A DNA stretch of 64,000 nucleotides, from positions 11,408,501 to 11,472,500 of the forward strand of contig NC_092474.1 of assembly GCF_047495875.1 (NCBI RefSeq). Reading direction: 5' to 3'. The notes under the pieces were generated by a model that searched no databases, had not been told where the DNA came from, and was given only the letters and a program-made list of their open reading frames with translations. Source of the stretch: Pithys albifrons albifrons. Its lineage: Eukaryota; Chordata; Aves; Passeriformes; Thamnophilidae. Below are positions 44,831 to 59,410 of the stretch, in pieces; position 1 is the stretch's first letter, and every line of letters begins with the position of its first letter. The translations under genes were made by a program, and so were the position numbers.

Positions 44831-47506
44831 TGCTCCCAATGCCAGGGCTCTGTTCCAGTGGTACCTGGGGTCAGATAGCCCTGAGCTGTGTCCCGACGCC
44901 CAGAGCTGCAAAGCCGGAGCCTTGGTGGCACACGATGGACCAACACCGGTGGGATTTGTGCTGTGAGGCCATGGACGGCTGGAGACAGATCCTGGGGAAG
45001 TGGCGGCAGTGGGAGCAGGCACGGATCCAGCAGGGTTTATAGAAACGCTGTCAGCTCTGCCAGACATTGCCTAAAATCCTCATGGGGAAGGACGACATTC
45101 ATGCACAGCGGAGAGATGCTCTTTGGGAAGCTGCTTCCCCCAGGAAACTGCCCAAGGGCAATGGCTGGGAAAGGCCAGTTTGGAGTTACAGCTCTGCTCC
45201 GGCCCAGAGCACTTTGTACATGCCATGGGTGGGAGATGCCAAAGTGGGGACTGTCACAGCCAGGAAAGAGCAGACGGAGTAGGGGAAAGGGTTTGAGAGG
45301 TCTAGAGCAGCCACGCTGTGAAAGCACATCTGGGTAGGGCATAGACAGCACTCACAGCAGGCACCCACCAGCCCTGGGACAGCCACCACTGGCCCTCGCT
45401 CTTCTCCTGCAGTTGGGCAGTGACAGGGACTCCCCACCCAAGCAAATTCAAGCCTTGTTTTCCTCCGGCCTTCCCACTCATTCCTGTAGCACATAGCCTG
45501 TTCATTAGGAACCTGTTTGCCTTCAGAGCACATTAAACTCACCAAAGAGAGATCAGGTGTAAATACGCACGTGGCCTGGTCTTGCTCTGATTTGCTGATG
45601 AATGACCCAGTTGTGGGGTGGGGATCAGGCAGGAGCCTCACTGGCACTGTCAGCCCAAACCTTCCCCTTGTGGTTCGTTAACCACATACCCTGCAAGGTA
45701 TCAGCATCCTCTGGGCTTTGCAGGATGAGTTCAACACTCCCAGCTGCAACCAGGGTCCTCATGGCACTCCCGGGCTTTTCACCCCTTCCACCAGCAATCC
45801 CAGAATGGCTCTAATCATCCGAACATAAACTCCCAAATAAAAGAAATAATAAATGTTTGCACTATTAAATTAGCAGCACGGGTGGTGTGTGGGCAGGAGG
45901 GAGGCTTCAATCGTTACAAGAGCCCTCTCTCCTGACGTACCTTGTGGAGACATCAGTGAGCCAATTAAGCAATTGGCTCGGTTAACGGAGGCTCCCAGGA
46001 ATAGACTTCACTGCTATAGAATAACTGCACTGTAATAAATCGTCTCATAAATAAATAGCCTGAGAAAGCATTACAAGATACCCAGAAAAAGCACTATATC
46101 ATAACAAGAAATGGTTCTGTATGTTTCTAGTGTGTCTATTAAGCCATGGCATTGCCAATGGTCCTGCAGGGACCTGTGGGGCTGGTGCCATGGGGTTGGT
46201 CACAGCTACAGCATCCCCAGAGCCTTTGCAGCTGCAGTCCACCCTGTGGGACCACTGTTTGCCAGCAGCACAGAGCTGCTGCTTTCTCACTCTGTGGGGC
46301 TGCCAGAAATGCCACCCCAGGTTATTTAGAGCCCCAGCAGTAACGTGGGTCTCTGCCAGGTTCAAACATTTGCACCCAAACGTCTGCAATAAACTGTAGC
46401 AGAGAGAGAGGAGTTCTGGGATGGGAATAGGGAAACTGTGACTTGGAAGATAACTGCACAATTTTCTCCAAAGCAAAATGAATAAATAAAATATAAAAGT
46501 ATAAAACAAAATATAAAATATAAATTATATAAAAAACTCTCCTCCTTAGAGAGCTCTTCTTCCATTATTTTGTGTTAGTGACACAAAGGGCTGAGCCCTG
46601 GGCTTCCCCCTCCTGCACGGGGATCTGCAAACCAGGCTCTCCCTGAGGCTGCTGCCCCCCAGCCCCACTGACTGCACCCACCTCTGCAGCCCTACAACCA
46701 CCTGCACCCCACAATTAAACACCCACCCCTCACCCCACAAAGCCCCTCCCATGGTCCAAAACCCCCTGGGAAATGTGAAAGGGACCTACCTGGCTCAGGA
46801 ACTGGTGGGAATGCTCAGAAAACTCCAGCTATGCCTCCTCCTGCTTTATCCTCTGCCAATTTAAAGGGCCTCGTCGCCCCATCCCCTCCCACACCCAGGC
46901 TTTGATTCTGAGCGTGCAAAGAGAAGAGAGGGGTCCCTGCTCTGGTGAACACCCACTGTGGGTGTTTGGCTGCTGTTGAGGAGGATGAGCTCAGGCCCAA
47001 GGGAAGAAGGATCAGCAGGATGAGGCTGTATGCGTGCAGGGGGTATCCGACGAGAGGGAAAGGAGAAAATATGTTTAATTACAATTAAATTTTAATCTGT
47101 TCCCCCTAGTAGAGAGAAGAAGACTGGGCTTGTCCTGGAGCTGCAGAAATATCTTTCTGTAAATGTTATTTTTTTTTCCTTATTTGGCTTGTAGCCAGCA
47201 GGAAAAGCCAGAGCCTGGTTTTGCCCAATCCACCCCATTCCCATCTCCACGTGCCATTGGCACGGTACTGCTCCTCCCATTCCCCAGCCAAACAGGTTTG
47301 CTGCAAATGCAGAAAATCAATAATTATCTCTGGAAGTATTCATTATCATCAAGAGTCAATAAACAAAGGCTGCGAGTGCCCTCTGCTCGTGGCACTCCAG
47401 AAGCACCTACCAATTATTCCCTTGACTCAGCCAGCCCTGCCTGGCGGGAGGGGGGACCTCCACTGCCTGCTGCAATACTCTGCCATACTGCAATACTTCA
47501 GCCAGG

Positions 47507-47530
47507 CAGGAGGAAGAGGAGGAGGAGGAC
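47507..47530. repeat. GGA/GAA microsatellite
   Basis: Short purine trinucleotide repeat in intergenic sequence. Confidence 0.8.
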
Positions 47531-47910
47531 AGAGTTCCTTGCTTAAAATACATTTGCAACTGAGATGTGAACCTGCAAGGTGAGGCACAGCTCCACTTTG
47601 GATGTCATTGCAGATGTGGGTTGATGCTGAGCAGGTCTGCCCATGGGGCTGCCAAGGTGGAGGGGCCGGGGGATGCTCAGTGGGGATTCAAGCTGGTTTT
47701 CCCAAGAAAAGTGCAAAGGAGTGAGCATGGAATAGGCTGCAGGGTGGGGAAGCAGCAATAGCCATGGGACAACGTGTACCATTGCCAAGCTGGGAAAAAT
47801 CTTTGGATGGCAGCAGATGGCCGAGCAGTCCCACACTGCCACTGAAGAATCGTTAGCCTGGTAAATGCATTTCTCAGAATCAGTTGCAAGATGGAATTCA
47901 TCATCCTTCT

Positions 47911-47950
47911 CATGGGAAATATCTGCTTTTCATGGGAAATATCTGCTTTG
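47911..47950. repeat. 20-bp perfect tandem duplication
   Basis: CATGGGAAATATCTGCTTT is present twice in a row, at 47911 and 47931. Confidence 0.95.
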
Positions 47951-48558
47951 TGGCTCTTTTCACCCCACTCTAAGGCTACCAGTTGGCCCCACACAGCCCT
48001 GGGCAGCACCCAGCACCCGAGTTTCCCACTCTGCCTGTCCCCATATCCAGGTGCATCCAAGGTCAAGGCACTTTTCAAAGGTCTTTTTTCGCCCTTTCTT
48101 CTCTGGTGGAAAAGCCATTTGCATCCACAGGAAACCTGGGAGCACCCACAGCTCTGGGGCAGCTGCAAGGCAGTGACGACCCTGTTCCTTCCCTCCATCT
48201 TCCCACCCCATGTCTCTACTGGCAATAAATAAGGGAGAAGCTGCAGCCTTCCTTGAAGAGCACCGAGGCTGTGGGCACTTGGGTGCATCCACTGCCGACA
48301 AGGACCATTCATCAGTGCCCGGCTCAAAAGCTTCAGGATGCTGGATGTGGTGCAAGGTGGCTGCTGGGGATGATACTGGGGGGACGTAGCTGTGCTCCCT
48401 TTGTTTGAGTTGATAAAGGATGGGGAGTGTCTTCATTCCCTCCATCAGTGCTGGCTCCACCATTTCTGTGCAGCCCTCGTGAAGAAGAAGGGAAACCTTC
48501 AGGGTCTGGGTGTGAAAAACCACGATGGAAGTAGGACCAATGCATGGTGTCACCCCCA

Positions 48559-48622
48559 GGATGCCTCTCCATGATCTTCACATGGACACTGGATGCCTCT
48601 CCATCATCTTCAGATGGACACC
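48559..48622. repeat. 32-bp tandem duplication
   Basis: Two copies starting GGATGCCTCTCCAT at 48559 and 48591, differing at three positions. Confidence 0.95.
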
Positions 48623-51600
48623 AAGGACCTGCTGAGTCCCTTTGTCCCCCTTCCCAGTGCCAGGTGTCTCCCAGCCTGGCTTCTGTGCCAGCCCCAGTGG
48701 AAGCAGTCAGCTACTCTGTCGGCAGGAGAAGCCTCTGCAGCTCATTCGCCCAGGTCTGCTCCAACAAAAGCCCTTTACCCTCCCTGCTCACCTACCAAAG
48801 CTGTCCAGCTCTGACATTTAGGCAGTGCAAGATGAAAAGGCACAGGGACAGACAGATCAGTGTGAGCATTCACAGGCAAAGCCTTTGCAGCTGCTGGGAA
48901 AGGCAGAATGAAAGGGCAGCAGGAGAGGGAGGTAGGGAAGCCAGACCATGGCCTTTTCTCTCCTTTGGCTCTAAAAAAGCTCCAGACTGGGAAGGGGGAT
49001 GGAGGGATGGAGCTGCAAATAGGATTTTTCCCCTCCAAGCGGCAGTGGCTGTGACGGCGAGTCGGCCCCTGGGGACCTTGCGGCAAAGCTGCGCAGCCGC
49101 CGCCGCTGCTCTCCAGGGCCCCTGCCAAAAGGTCAGACGCAGCTGGCAGAGGGGGACACAGCCCGTGGCCACATGTGTCTGAGCAGAGACGCAGGGCCTG
49201 GCTGGCCAGACCAGGAACAAAGGGAGCAAAGCCCCTCGCTGGGCTGCAGGGGGCTCAGGCAGCCCCTGACTGCAGACAGAGGGTCTCAGCTCTCCCAGGA
49301 TGTGCCCAGGGAGTGAGGAGGGTGAAAGGTAGGGCTGCCCTTCTCTCACTGCCTTCCCTGCTGGCAATCAGCAGCCTCCAGTCACACAAACAGTACCATT
49401 CCCTTTTGGGGTAATTACTGGTTAACGAAGCAGAGGCAGCTCGGTTTGATCTGTCTCCAGCTCAGATCTGGCTGGAGAAGGGGGCTTGGGGATGCTCAGC
49501 ACAGGTTTGGGCTGCAGAGTGGGAAGCCACTGGACTTTTGCCTCCAGCTTGGGAAGGGTCAGATGGGTCACACCAGGGATGCATGATATCCTCCTCCAAA
49601 CTGGCACTGGGATGTTTCTATTCCTGGCTCACTCCAGGTGCTGGTGCAAGCCCAGCAGGGCCAGCTCCTGCTCCCCATTCCTCCAGCACCTCCCTGCACT
49701 GAACCCATGAGCCAAGTCAGGGGCAGGAGGTTTGATTCCCCCAAACTGCTTGAGGTTTAAAACCCCACCAGACCCAGCACCCCCCACCCATCCTTGGCCA
49801 CCCCAGCTGCTAAAGCCCACCCCCCCCAGGGAAGCTGAGATCTGGATCAGGTGAGAGATGGACAAGGTACAATCCCCACCCCTTCACTTTGGGCTCAGAC
49901 TCCAAACCACAGTGAATCCTCTATCCAAAGCCCACTGGGGATGGAGAAGATGCTGCCCAAGAAACACAGATCTGGACAGAAATCCAAAGCTATTTAAGCA
50001 AACCTGCCTATGGAACATTGATGGGACAGGTGGTTTGACCCCTTCTCACTGAGTTTTTTCCCTGGGTATTTTCCCCCTCTGGATTATTACGCTGGGGCAG
50101 TGGGAGCCATGGACAGAGGAGCCCAGTTCTGCCTCCTTCGCCCTTGCCATACAGGCATGGAGAGATGGAGCAGGAGGGAGCAAAGTGCCACATTTCAGCT
50201 TTTATAGACTATTACTGATAATGGAGAGGAACAAAAATGCTTTAAAATAAAGCACTTGAGGGCGTCAGCCTAAGCTTCTGCTTAAATTGGCTTCTACTAA
50301 AATGCTGCTTCCGCTGAAAAAGCTTCCTGATTTGGATTGGAGGCAGCTTGGGAGAAAGCTGGAGCTTTGATAAAGCTGGGGGGACAGGCAGCACCATCCC
50401 AGGAAAGGGGCTCAGGTGCTCCTCCTGGGCTGTGGGACACTCCCACCTGGGATGCAAAATGCTTCCTTTACAGCTCCCTCCACCACCCACTTAGAGGTGC
50501 CTCAGGAGAACACCCAATCACCCAAATTTTAGACTTCCCATCCCTGTGGAGCAGTGCTGCTCCTGCAAAACACATGGAGCATTTTACAGTGTTAATGGGC
50601 ATCACAACTGCTAATGTGTAAACTTTTACTGCTCTGGAGAGCAAGTGGAGAGTTTGGGGAGCAGACACTTCCCATTAAGATGCACTAATGAAATGTGAAA
50701 ATGTTTTACTGTGCTGTAATTTTATACATTTTCGAGCGCAGCCGCAGCCGCAGCGTTGTGCCATTTGTGGCTAATTCAAGCACAATTAAACCAGGCTAAA
50801 TTACAGCCAAGTACACCACAGGAACTGATGTGACAGGGGACGTGTCCAGGGGCCCCAAATCTCACTGACCTTGCTGTCACCGTTTGAGCTCGTTTGCAAA
50901 CTGGATCAAGAGCCGCTGGCCCCTGGAGCTCACCAAAAGGTCATGGCAGATCCCTGAGGACAGTGGGATTTGCTGTCCAGGGTGACATGAGGGCCCCACC
51001 CCTCCCACAGGCTCCAGAGCAGTTGGGGACATCTACTTGTGCCTGGCTTTTGGAGAGATCCTCTTCCCTGTTAGCTGTGGTTGGAAGGTTGGATGAGGCC
51101 AGGGCTGGGGCAAATCCTTCCCACTTGTCCAGGGACCCCAACTTCGTCTGTCAGGAACTGTGATGTCCTTCCTGGGACATGTCCCCAGCCCCCAGTTACC
51201 TGGCTAATGCTGAGGCTGTACCCTACACGTTGTCTTAGCTGCCTATGGGGGAATCTGATTAATTTCAGGGAAAAAAAATTTTTTCTTTAATAATGAAGGA
51301 GCTAGTGGGATTTTGTTCTTCCCTTTGGGTAAAGCAGGAATAGAGTAGCTAAAGGCTGGGTTGTGCCCTCTGGCACCACTTCTTTGCCATCCTAGCTGCG
51401 CTGCTGAGTCCCAGCTCCCTTCAGCAGTGTTGGAGTCCCACAGCCTGGGGTCCCACCTGCTTTAGTGTGCAGAGTCTGTTCTCAGGACTCTGGAGTTGGT
51501 TTTTACTGATCTCATAGGTGAGGATAGCCTTGCTCCAGCCAGGATAGCTTAGAGAGATCCAAAAGCACTAGCAGCCAGCTCAGCTGCTCCTGCAGCCCCC

Positions 51601-52050
51601 GGCACAGGGAAGCACCAGCTTTCCCAAGGGCTTTTTTAGTTGATTTAGGCAATTGCAGTAAATCCCCTGTGGCCACTGGTTTCCAGCTGAGCCAGGTTAG
51701 ACCCAATTTAGCTCAGGGAGATCAGGGCTGACATCCTCTCACAGCCATCGGGGATGCTCCTTGTGCCTAGGGCCACCCTGAGCCTGCAGACCCCACCTGC
51801 CTTCCACCATTCCTCCAGGCACATGGACAGCAGGCTTGGCACACCCTCCCAAAAATGCTTCTTCTAATACCTATACATGTATATATACACATAAATATGT
51901 ATTTAATGGATGTTTCCCAAGGGCAGCCAGGGAGCTGAGCTGATGGCACAGACTCCAGGTGGATGTGAAGGATCTGATCCCAGGGCACAAACCTGGGCAG
52001 GTCACAGGCTCCTTCAGCTCACTGGGCTCTGGTGAGGTCTGGCAAGGATG

Positions 52051-52081
52051 TCTGTCAGTCTGTCTGTCTGTCTGTCTGTCC
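52051..52081. repeat. TGTC tetranucleotide microsatellite
   Basis: About seven TCTG/TGTC units with one interruption. Confidence 0.9.
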
Positions 52082-52639
52082 AGGTGAGTGACCACACTGG
52101 CACCTATGTGTCTGAACTGGAGGCCTGAGCAGCCACCTGGGGCAGCAGGAACATGGAATCTTATCTTCCTGATGCTCTGCAGAGACTGTGGTAGCAGTGG
52201 GGCAGCATGGTAGGGTCAGCCTTTCTGCAGGACTCCCAGACTACTCTCACCTCCCTCCATGCTTCTCCCCAGGAAGTGGGGCAGGGGCAGTCGAGGGCTG
52301 GCAGACATGACCCAGGGCCCCTCAGACAGCCAAGGGTGATGGGGAAGTCCACCCCATCCCCCACCTGCCAAAATACCCACTTGGCTCCTCTCATCTGACG
52401 CACAGCCCCTCTGCTCCTGCTGCGTCTTCCAAGGCCCCGTTAACCAAGCCATGCCTCATCAACTCCAATTAGCAGGCAGGTCGTTTCCACCAGCCAGCTC
52501 CATTACCCGCGGGCGGGTGAGCAGTGCCCGGGCATCCCCTGGTGATGCTGGTCCAGCGCCCGGCGGGCACAGATCCCATGGATCCCACCTCTGGAAGAGG
52601 CTGCAGCCAGGGCCAGACCTCCCCAGCGTGGCCACCAGC

Positions 52640-53680
52640 TCCTCTCTAATTAATCCAATTACAACACTGCGTTGGCGGCGCAACCGGTGGATTAATTGCA
52701 GTTTGTTCCAGGTAGATGGAGGCGGAACCACTGCTGTATTCAAACAGGCTTGTTGTTTGCTGTTAACTGTGCAAAGCCCGGCCTCAAACCCGGCTGGGGA
52801 GGAGCAAGTCCTGCCACCAGCACATCCCAGTCGGGAGCCTGCGGAGCTTTGCTCCTACCGGGACTCACAAGGTGCTGCAGAGCCCTCACCTCACTTCCAA
52901 AGCCAAATCCTTGCCTGAGACTAAAAAACCAAAGATTAGGGGGACAACGCTGTGAGCAGGAGTGCAGAGTGGAAGGCTGGTTGCTCTCGGATACTTTCTT
53001 TTTAAATAGAATAAAAAGGAGATTATTGGGAACAATTAGTTGTTCGGACTGTCAAGAAGATGAAAGTGTCAGGAGTAAACAGATGCCGGTCACGATTCAG
53101 CGCTCATTAAGGCAGGAGAAGGATTCATCTCATATGCATGATTAACTCCTGGCCACTGATTTACACAGCAGATGATCAAAGGAGAATTAATTATTCCACC
53201 AATCGTTCTGCTGCCAGCCCGACCCTGGTCCCCGATGGCGGTGCCAACGCCACAGCCCGTGGCCCCCCAAACCAGGCTCACCGTGGCAGCTGCTGCCCAC
53301 GGCCAAGCCCAGACCCGCCCGTGGGCCGTTTGCCCCCACACCCCGGAGCCCACCCATCCCAGCACCACTGCCCAGCATCCCGAGGATCCAGGGCTGCACC
53401 CACCGGGCTCCCGCAGCATCACTATGAACGGCGGAGGGGTTCGTGTACCGGGATGCACCGGCTCTCTGACAACCAGCCCAATCATCTCCTCCCGCTTAGC
53501 AATAATTAACCCAGGAACGTGTATCTCCGCTTGACACCTTTTGTTTCCTTTGTGATTGATGGAGTCTCTCGCTGTTACAGATCCACGCTGTAATTAAAGG
53601 AAGGGACTCCGCTCTCTGCACCTGATTTATTTTTTAATACTGTCCCCTTTTGATCTCGTCTCTCTTAATTAAATTACGAG
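52640..53680. promoter_or_regulatory. Cluster of TAAT-rich blocks, candidate distal enhancer
   Basis: Three AT-rich sub-blocks (about 52640-52760, 52980-53220, 53490-53680) separated by GC-rich sequence. Motifs include CTCTAATTAATCCAATTA, TCATATGCATGATTAA, GAATTAATTATTCC, ACAGATGATCAAAGG (TCF/LEF-like) and CTCTTAATTAAATTACG. The density of homeodomain-type cores is higher than in flanking DNA. No coding signal. The function is inferred. Confidence 0.3.
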
Positions 53681-56600
53681 CTGGGAATCAACACCACTAC
53701 CAAAAAAGCAGCTTGCCTTGCTTGCTTCCCGCCTCTGAGAGGGAAATAGTGAGCCCAAATCCTGGGGACGGGGTATTGCAGAGAGCTACAGGAAACACCA
53801 GCTCTGCTCTTGCTGAGGTTTCATGAGGAGCACGAGGGCTGCACCTTGCTGGGCTCATGGAGAGGAAATGTGAAACCCTCCGGACCAGGGTGCAGAGCAG
53901 GGAGAGTGGTGTGGGGTGATTTTGCAGCAACTCCATGTCCCTGGCAGGTGATGGAGGACATGGAGCTGCTGGGAGACCATGGCCCTATCCCAGACATCAC
54001 TCTCCTGCCTGTGCCTGGTCTCAAGGAGGGGAAATCCTGCCAGAAATAGCACCTGGGCTCTGCTGGGATTGTCCATCTTTGGGGACAATGGGTTGTCAGT
54101 CCGTAAGACCCCCACAATGTTCACCTGCTCTGGGGGCTCAGCCCATCCTCCAGCATCCCTGGCATGTGCTGTGCCTGTCCCTGCATCCCTCCTGCACCAT
54201 GGCACCCCTGTGCCTCCCAGGCCTGGCGCTCCTGCACTTCCCCTCCCTGCTCTGAGACCACCACCAAGAGAAAACTGGACGTCAGTCACCTCCCATGGCA
54301 GAAGCCTTGCCCACGACGGGCACCTGGCATGGCTGACAGGTATCCCCGTGGCTGCAGGAGGGCCAGGAAAGCCGTGTGTCCCCGGGAGCTGAAAGGCACA
54401 GTTAACTCTCCTGGGTGATGACTGAGCTTTTAAAGACGGATAATGGTGGTTTGCATTTAAATATACCGCACTGTTGACTCATGACTGCAGCAGCACCGGG
54501 ACAGGAGGAGTAAATCAGGGAGGGCTCCCGGGAGCCTCATCCCAGTGGAAGCATCTCCTGCAGGCACCACGGAATGAGGGAAAGGGAGGCATCAGAGACA
54601 CCCTCTGCCTCATCCCTCCACCGAGTGCAAATGAGCCTGATGCCAACTTAATGAACTCCTGATGACTATCGCCTTTATTTTTAAATCTGAATTCCCGCAG
54701 GAGTCACCTTCAGCAGGGAAGCAGCCCCTCCCTGGCGGGAGCATGGATTGATTGCCTGTATCTGATTAGCAATTACACTCAGCACACTTCAGCAGTAAAT
54801 ACCATCACCCTGGGCTGGGCAGGAGGTGATGCCAGACTCTGAGGTCCCTGGGGAGGGGTCAGGGCTGGGAGCCCACAGGAATGGGATTGTGGTGTTGGCA
54901 TCTGGATGGTGATGACACCCACCCTGGGCTCAATGCCCGCACAGTGCAGAGCAGGGGGCCACGGGCATCTCCTGGCTGGAAGAGACGGTGCCTGGAATCA
55001 TTTGCTTCCCAAAGATTTTGGAGCCTCCATGTGGAAGGCATTGTCACCTCTCCCCCCGCCCCGGGATAACCATCTCCTACTGCCACTGAGCTGGTACTTA
55101 CAGGCATTTATAAACTGTGTCTTTAATACGGTGTTGGAATATTTGCCCTATAAATTCTTAAGACTGGATTTATGGGTGAGTTTTACTGACATTATAGACT
55201 ATTAATCAGTTAAACCTACAGAAAAAAACTGGATTGCCCCATTTTACATCGGCACAGTAAACATATAAGAAGGGCCATAAGGCAGTGCAGCTGCTGGGGG
55301 GGGTGCCAGCCACCATGGCAGAGGGACCATGTACTGTGTCGCTTGGGCCACCTGCCCTGCCCCAGAAGCCACCAGACATTCTTCTCTGTGGGGATGGGGG
55401 ATACACAGGGCTGAGTGAGCAGCCAGACAGCTCCTCCAGCAAAGCTGGGGATATCAGCCTGGACACAAAGGATCCCAGCACAACTCCGTTTCCAGGTGGC
55501 AGAGATGTCCCAGGGGAAACAGAGGGTTTCTGCACACTGGAGTCAGCAGTGAGGCACTCAGGAGCATGGAAAGGACACAGGGGACGATGCTCCGACTGCG
55601 CTGCCTCCTCTGTTTCGAGAGAGGAGCTATTTGCAGAGCTGGCTGCTCGGAGCACACAGCTATTTCTGGGAGAGGCTTCATTGAGAAAAGCCATCTGGAG
55701 AAAAGGCGGCAGTGGAGCTGCATCTCCAGGAGCAGCTGGTCCTGTGCTGGGATTCGGTGTGTATCCAGGGCCCTGATGCACAGGCAAAATGGGGAGTCTG
55801 CCCTCATTCCCAGCCACACCAACTGCCTGGATATCAGGCTGCTTTGTCCCTAATTCAGATCTAGTGAAACCTTGTGGGTTTATCCCCACTCCCACTCTTG
55901 CCAGGGCTATTCCCAGCTGAGGAGATGCTCAGCCTCCCCACCATGTGATGCCTAAGATTCAGACAGAGAAGTTAAGACCTGTGGATGCCCTACAACCAGA
56001 TCCTGATGCCATCATAGGTGATAGGAAACCTTGGGTGAAGGGCTTGAGCCCAGCACCAGCTCCTGGACTGGGGGTACCATGTGAGATGCTTTTCCTGAAA
56101 AGAAAGAGGCTGAGGAGTGGTGTGGCAGGAGGTCAATGCCACTGCTGTCACTGGGATGCCTGGCCATGGAGAAGGGCTGGGAACAGGTGGGCCAGCAACA
56201 GCCCCACCATGGTGGCCCCATGTACAGCCTGTGTCCTTCAGTGCCACCAAGCATGAGGAGCCCCCACGAGAGTCAGGACATTGCCACAGGAGCATGGGGG
56301 AGATAAATTATCAAAAATGCAATATTTTCCTCTGCCGCCAAGATTCCATCAGTGCTGGCTGGCTGGGTTTGATTAAACCTCTCATTTATTACATTTTGGG
56401 ATATTATTTTTCTACCAGAGTAAAAGCAAATAAGACCCACACAAAGGGTTCTGGTGCATCCATTCCCCAGAGCCAGCACATGTCATGGCAGGATGGGCTG
56501 GGGGGTGACAGTGGTACCTTGGGGTACCTCAGCACCCACACAGGGCTCCTCAGGCTGCTGGCCCTCTGCCAGCCTTGCTTTAGCTGGGAATGCAGCCCTG

Positions 56601-59119
56601 TGTGGGTAGTTTCCCTGGGGATTGCAGGCATGGAGGATCCAAGCAGCCAGGGAAGGGCCAGCACAGCAGTGCAGATGCTCCTCCAGTGGGCACTGAGGCA
56701 CCTGGGCTCACCAAGAGCCTGGTGAAGGGACAACTGTGGGTCACAGCCGCCCAGCCCTGGTCTGCCTGTGCCAGCGAGCTGGACCATCCCTGGGATGCAC
56801 CAGATCCTGGGGGCAGCAGAGCTCCAAGGGGGGTGCAAGGGCAGTGCAATCCCATCCCTGCCCCAAGCCTGGCAGCAGCTGAGGAAGAAGCCCTGCTCTC
56901 CAAAACCATCTCCACGAGCTCTGCCCAAGCAGACACACGTGGGGCTGCTGCTCTGGCAGGCTCTCAGCTCTCTGTCGCCCTTCAATGAGCTGGCTATTTA
57001 AACTGCACTTAAGCACTCCAGCTGCCGGGCTGTACGGCGTCTCCGTGACACCAGCCCCTGTTCCCAGGCACTTTAAAAGCCTCTGCGTAAAAGAAATTAA
57101 TAACAAAGTGAATTGTACTCGAATGCAGCTTCCGGAGAGATAAAGCGGTGGCGGGGGAGCGGTAGAGGGTGAGGGAGGAGTTTAACCTCCCCTCCCGTCC
57201 CCTCCCCTGCCCGGCAGTGGTGGATGATGATGTTTTCGCGACATCAGAAAACCAGGTCAGATTAAGACAGAAACAGGCTGAGGTCCACCAGGCTTTCTGC
57301 TGGGGTCGTTACTGGCAGCGATGGGTGTCAGAAGTCTGACAGCAGATGTCAAACGATCTCTTCCTAAACAGGCTGGTTTTCCTTCCCAGCCCAGCACTCG
57401 GGAGCCAGGAGGGATGGAGCTGCCTCCGGACACCGGGGGGGTTTCAGGCGGGTCTCGCCCAGCAGGCACAGATCGATGCTGACCCCCAAGTCAGCTGCCT
57501 CCAGCTCTAAGCTGCTCCAGGTTGGGGGTGTTTGTTCTCTTTGTGATGGACAGAATTTGGGAAAATTCAATCCTAAAAAGCTCTACAGCCTCATCTGGAG
57601 GCTGTGGGGCTTCCACCCCCATCCTTTGCCAAATCGATGCAGCAGCAGATCCACCCACCACAGAGCTGCCCTTGATCCTGACGAGCATGGAGAGGGGGAA
57701 AATGTGTTTTAAAAGGAGGCAAGTTCATAAGGGCTGATCATAACTCACTGTGTGCTCTGTGGGCAGGAACAAGAGGCTGGCACAGAGAAGGAGCATCTTC
57801 TGCAAGCTTCAACCCCAAGGGGGACACATTTGCTTCCCAATTTTCAGATGGAGTTTTCAGGGAGCAGCATCTGAAAAATATTCCTGTCTCAGGAAGCAGC
57901 AGCGATCAGGACCTCTGATGGCTCTGCCAGACTATCGTCAGTGATGATTAATGAGACACCTGAGCTGTCACTCAGTGCTGCGAGGAGTCCATAAGCACCA
58001 AGATACATTAGGGAAAATGTCTGTGGGAGAAAAAGAGGGCTGAACTGGTAACTCCAAATCGCACAGACCCATAGGGAAATTCCTCTTGATGATACTCTCC
58101 AGGGAGTATCCCACCCCCAGGCAGTGTATGGAATCCCTCCCAACCACCATTGTGCTCCTGATTTCCAAGGGGATTTGTCCCGCAGGGGCCCTGCAGGTCC
58201 TGGCAGAAGAGGGAGTCAGGAGCCATTTCCACCTGCCAAGGGAGAGCAACTTAATGTCATTCAGAGCTGGGATCTCATCTCCAAATCCCTCCTTCTCTGA
58301 CAAGAGGAAAAATCATCCACTCAAATCTTCAAACAGCATTTCAAAGCCTTTACATCACTCTCAAGATTAATTAGTAGCTAAATAATAATCCAGGATAAGT
58401 CTTATCAAGGCATAAGTACCACAACATGGTCAGTCAGTGATGTGGGGATCTGAGGCAGGAGGAAGCTTCATGTTCCTGGTTAAATCAACATATCCTGGGA
58501 AAATGCAGCCTCTTCCTCTAAGACAAATAGCAGTGTCAGGAGTTAATCCTCACCAGAGGAACATTTCAAAGCAAATTCACCTGGGGCAGAGGGTCTGTTT
58601 GCTTTATCTGTGCTCACCTCAGGCAGGGCAGAAGCAGAGCTCTCTCTGGTCTTTGTTGCTCAACCCAAGTGGCCACTAAGGCAATGGGTGGTGCCCCATG
58701 GAAGAAGGGTTATGGTGGGACAGAACTGGTGGTCAGGCAGGTCCTGAGGCAGGAGGTTCATACCCTGAGGATGGACATTAAATACAGGGACACCGTGTCT
58801 GACCTGGGGCAGGCTCAAATGCAAGCAGTGGCAAGAGCAGAAGGGACTCCGGAGGTTCCCTGTTATTTCCTCGTCCTGATCTTAAATGTCCTGGCTGGGC
58901 ACTGAGCCCAGGGAGCTGGGACACAGCCTTTCCTGCTTGGAATGTTGCCTTTCCTGCTCTGTACTCCCATCTGGCACCGACATCCTCAGGATGCCATTCC
59001 TTTCCCGCCAACTCCCCTTTTGCCAGGCACCTCTAAACTCTAGGAAGAAAAGAAAAAAAAAAAAACCACAGCAGCAAGCTGGCTGCACCAGAACATTTAT
59101 TTCATATAATGCATCATTT

Positions 59120-59410
59120 ATTTTCAATTATCGTGGCGCTTTGCCCCCGCCCCCCTCCCTCCCTCCCCGCTGCTCGCAGCTGGAAAGTTTGCAGAGTTGC
59201 AAAAGAGCCTCGGAAGGAGCAGCGGCTCCGGCACAGGGTGAAGGGACAGGGGGGATGGGGATGGCACCGGCACCTCTTGCAGGGGCTGGCAGGAGGCTGG
59301 CAGCCCGGCAGGAGCAGGGAAGGATGGACGCCTCGGGGCTGTGGGTCAGACAAGGAGAGATGTCCCGGCTGTCAGCTCACCTCCGGATTAACGCGCTGAA
59401 GGAGGTGACA
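59120..59410. other. GC/CpG-rich segment in intergenic DNA
   Basis: A locally CpG-containing stretch next to an AT-rich block (ATTTATTTCATATAATGCATC near 59096) and a poly(A) run near 59049-59065. It could be a distal regulatory element or a small CpG island of an unannotated transcript. No exon could be supported. Confidence 0.25.

Noticed and set aside
54488..54506. RE1-like CAGCACC-GGGACAG upstream of SRRM4
   Set aside because: Spacing between the halves is one base too short and the end of the right half (GCGCC) is missing.
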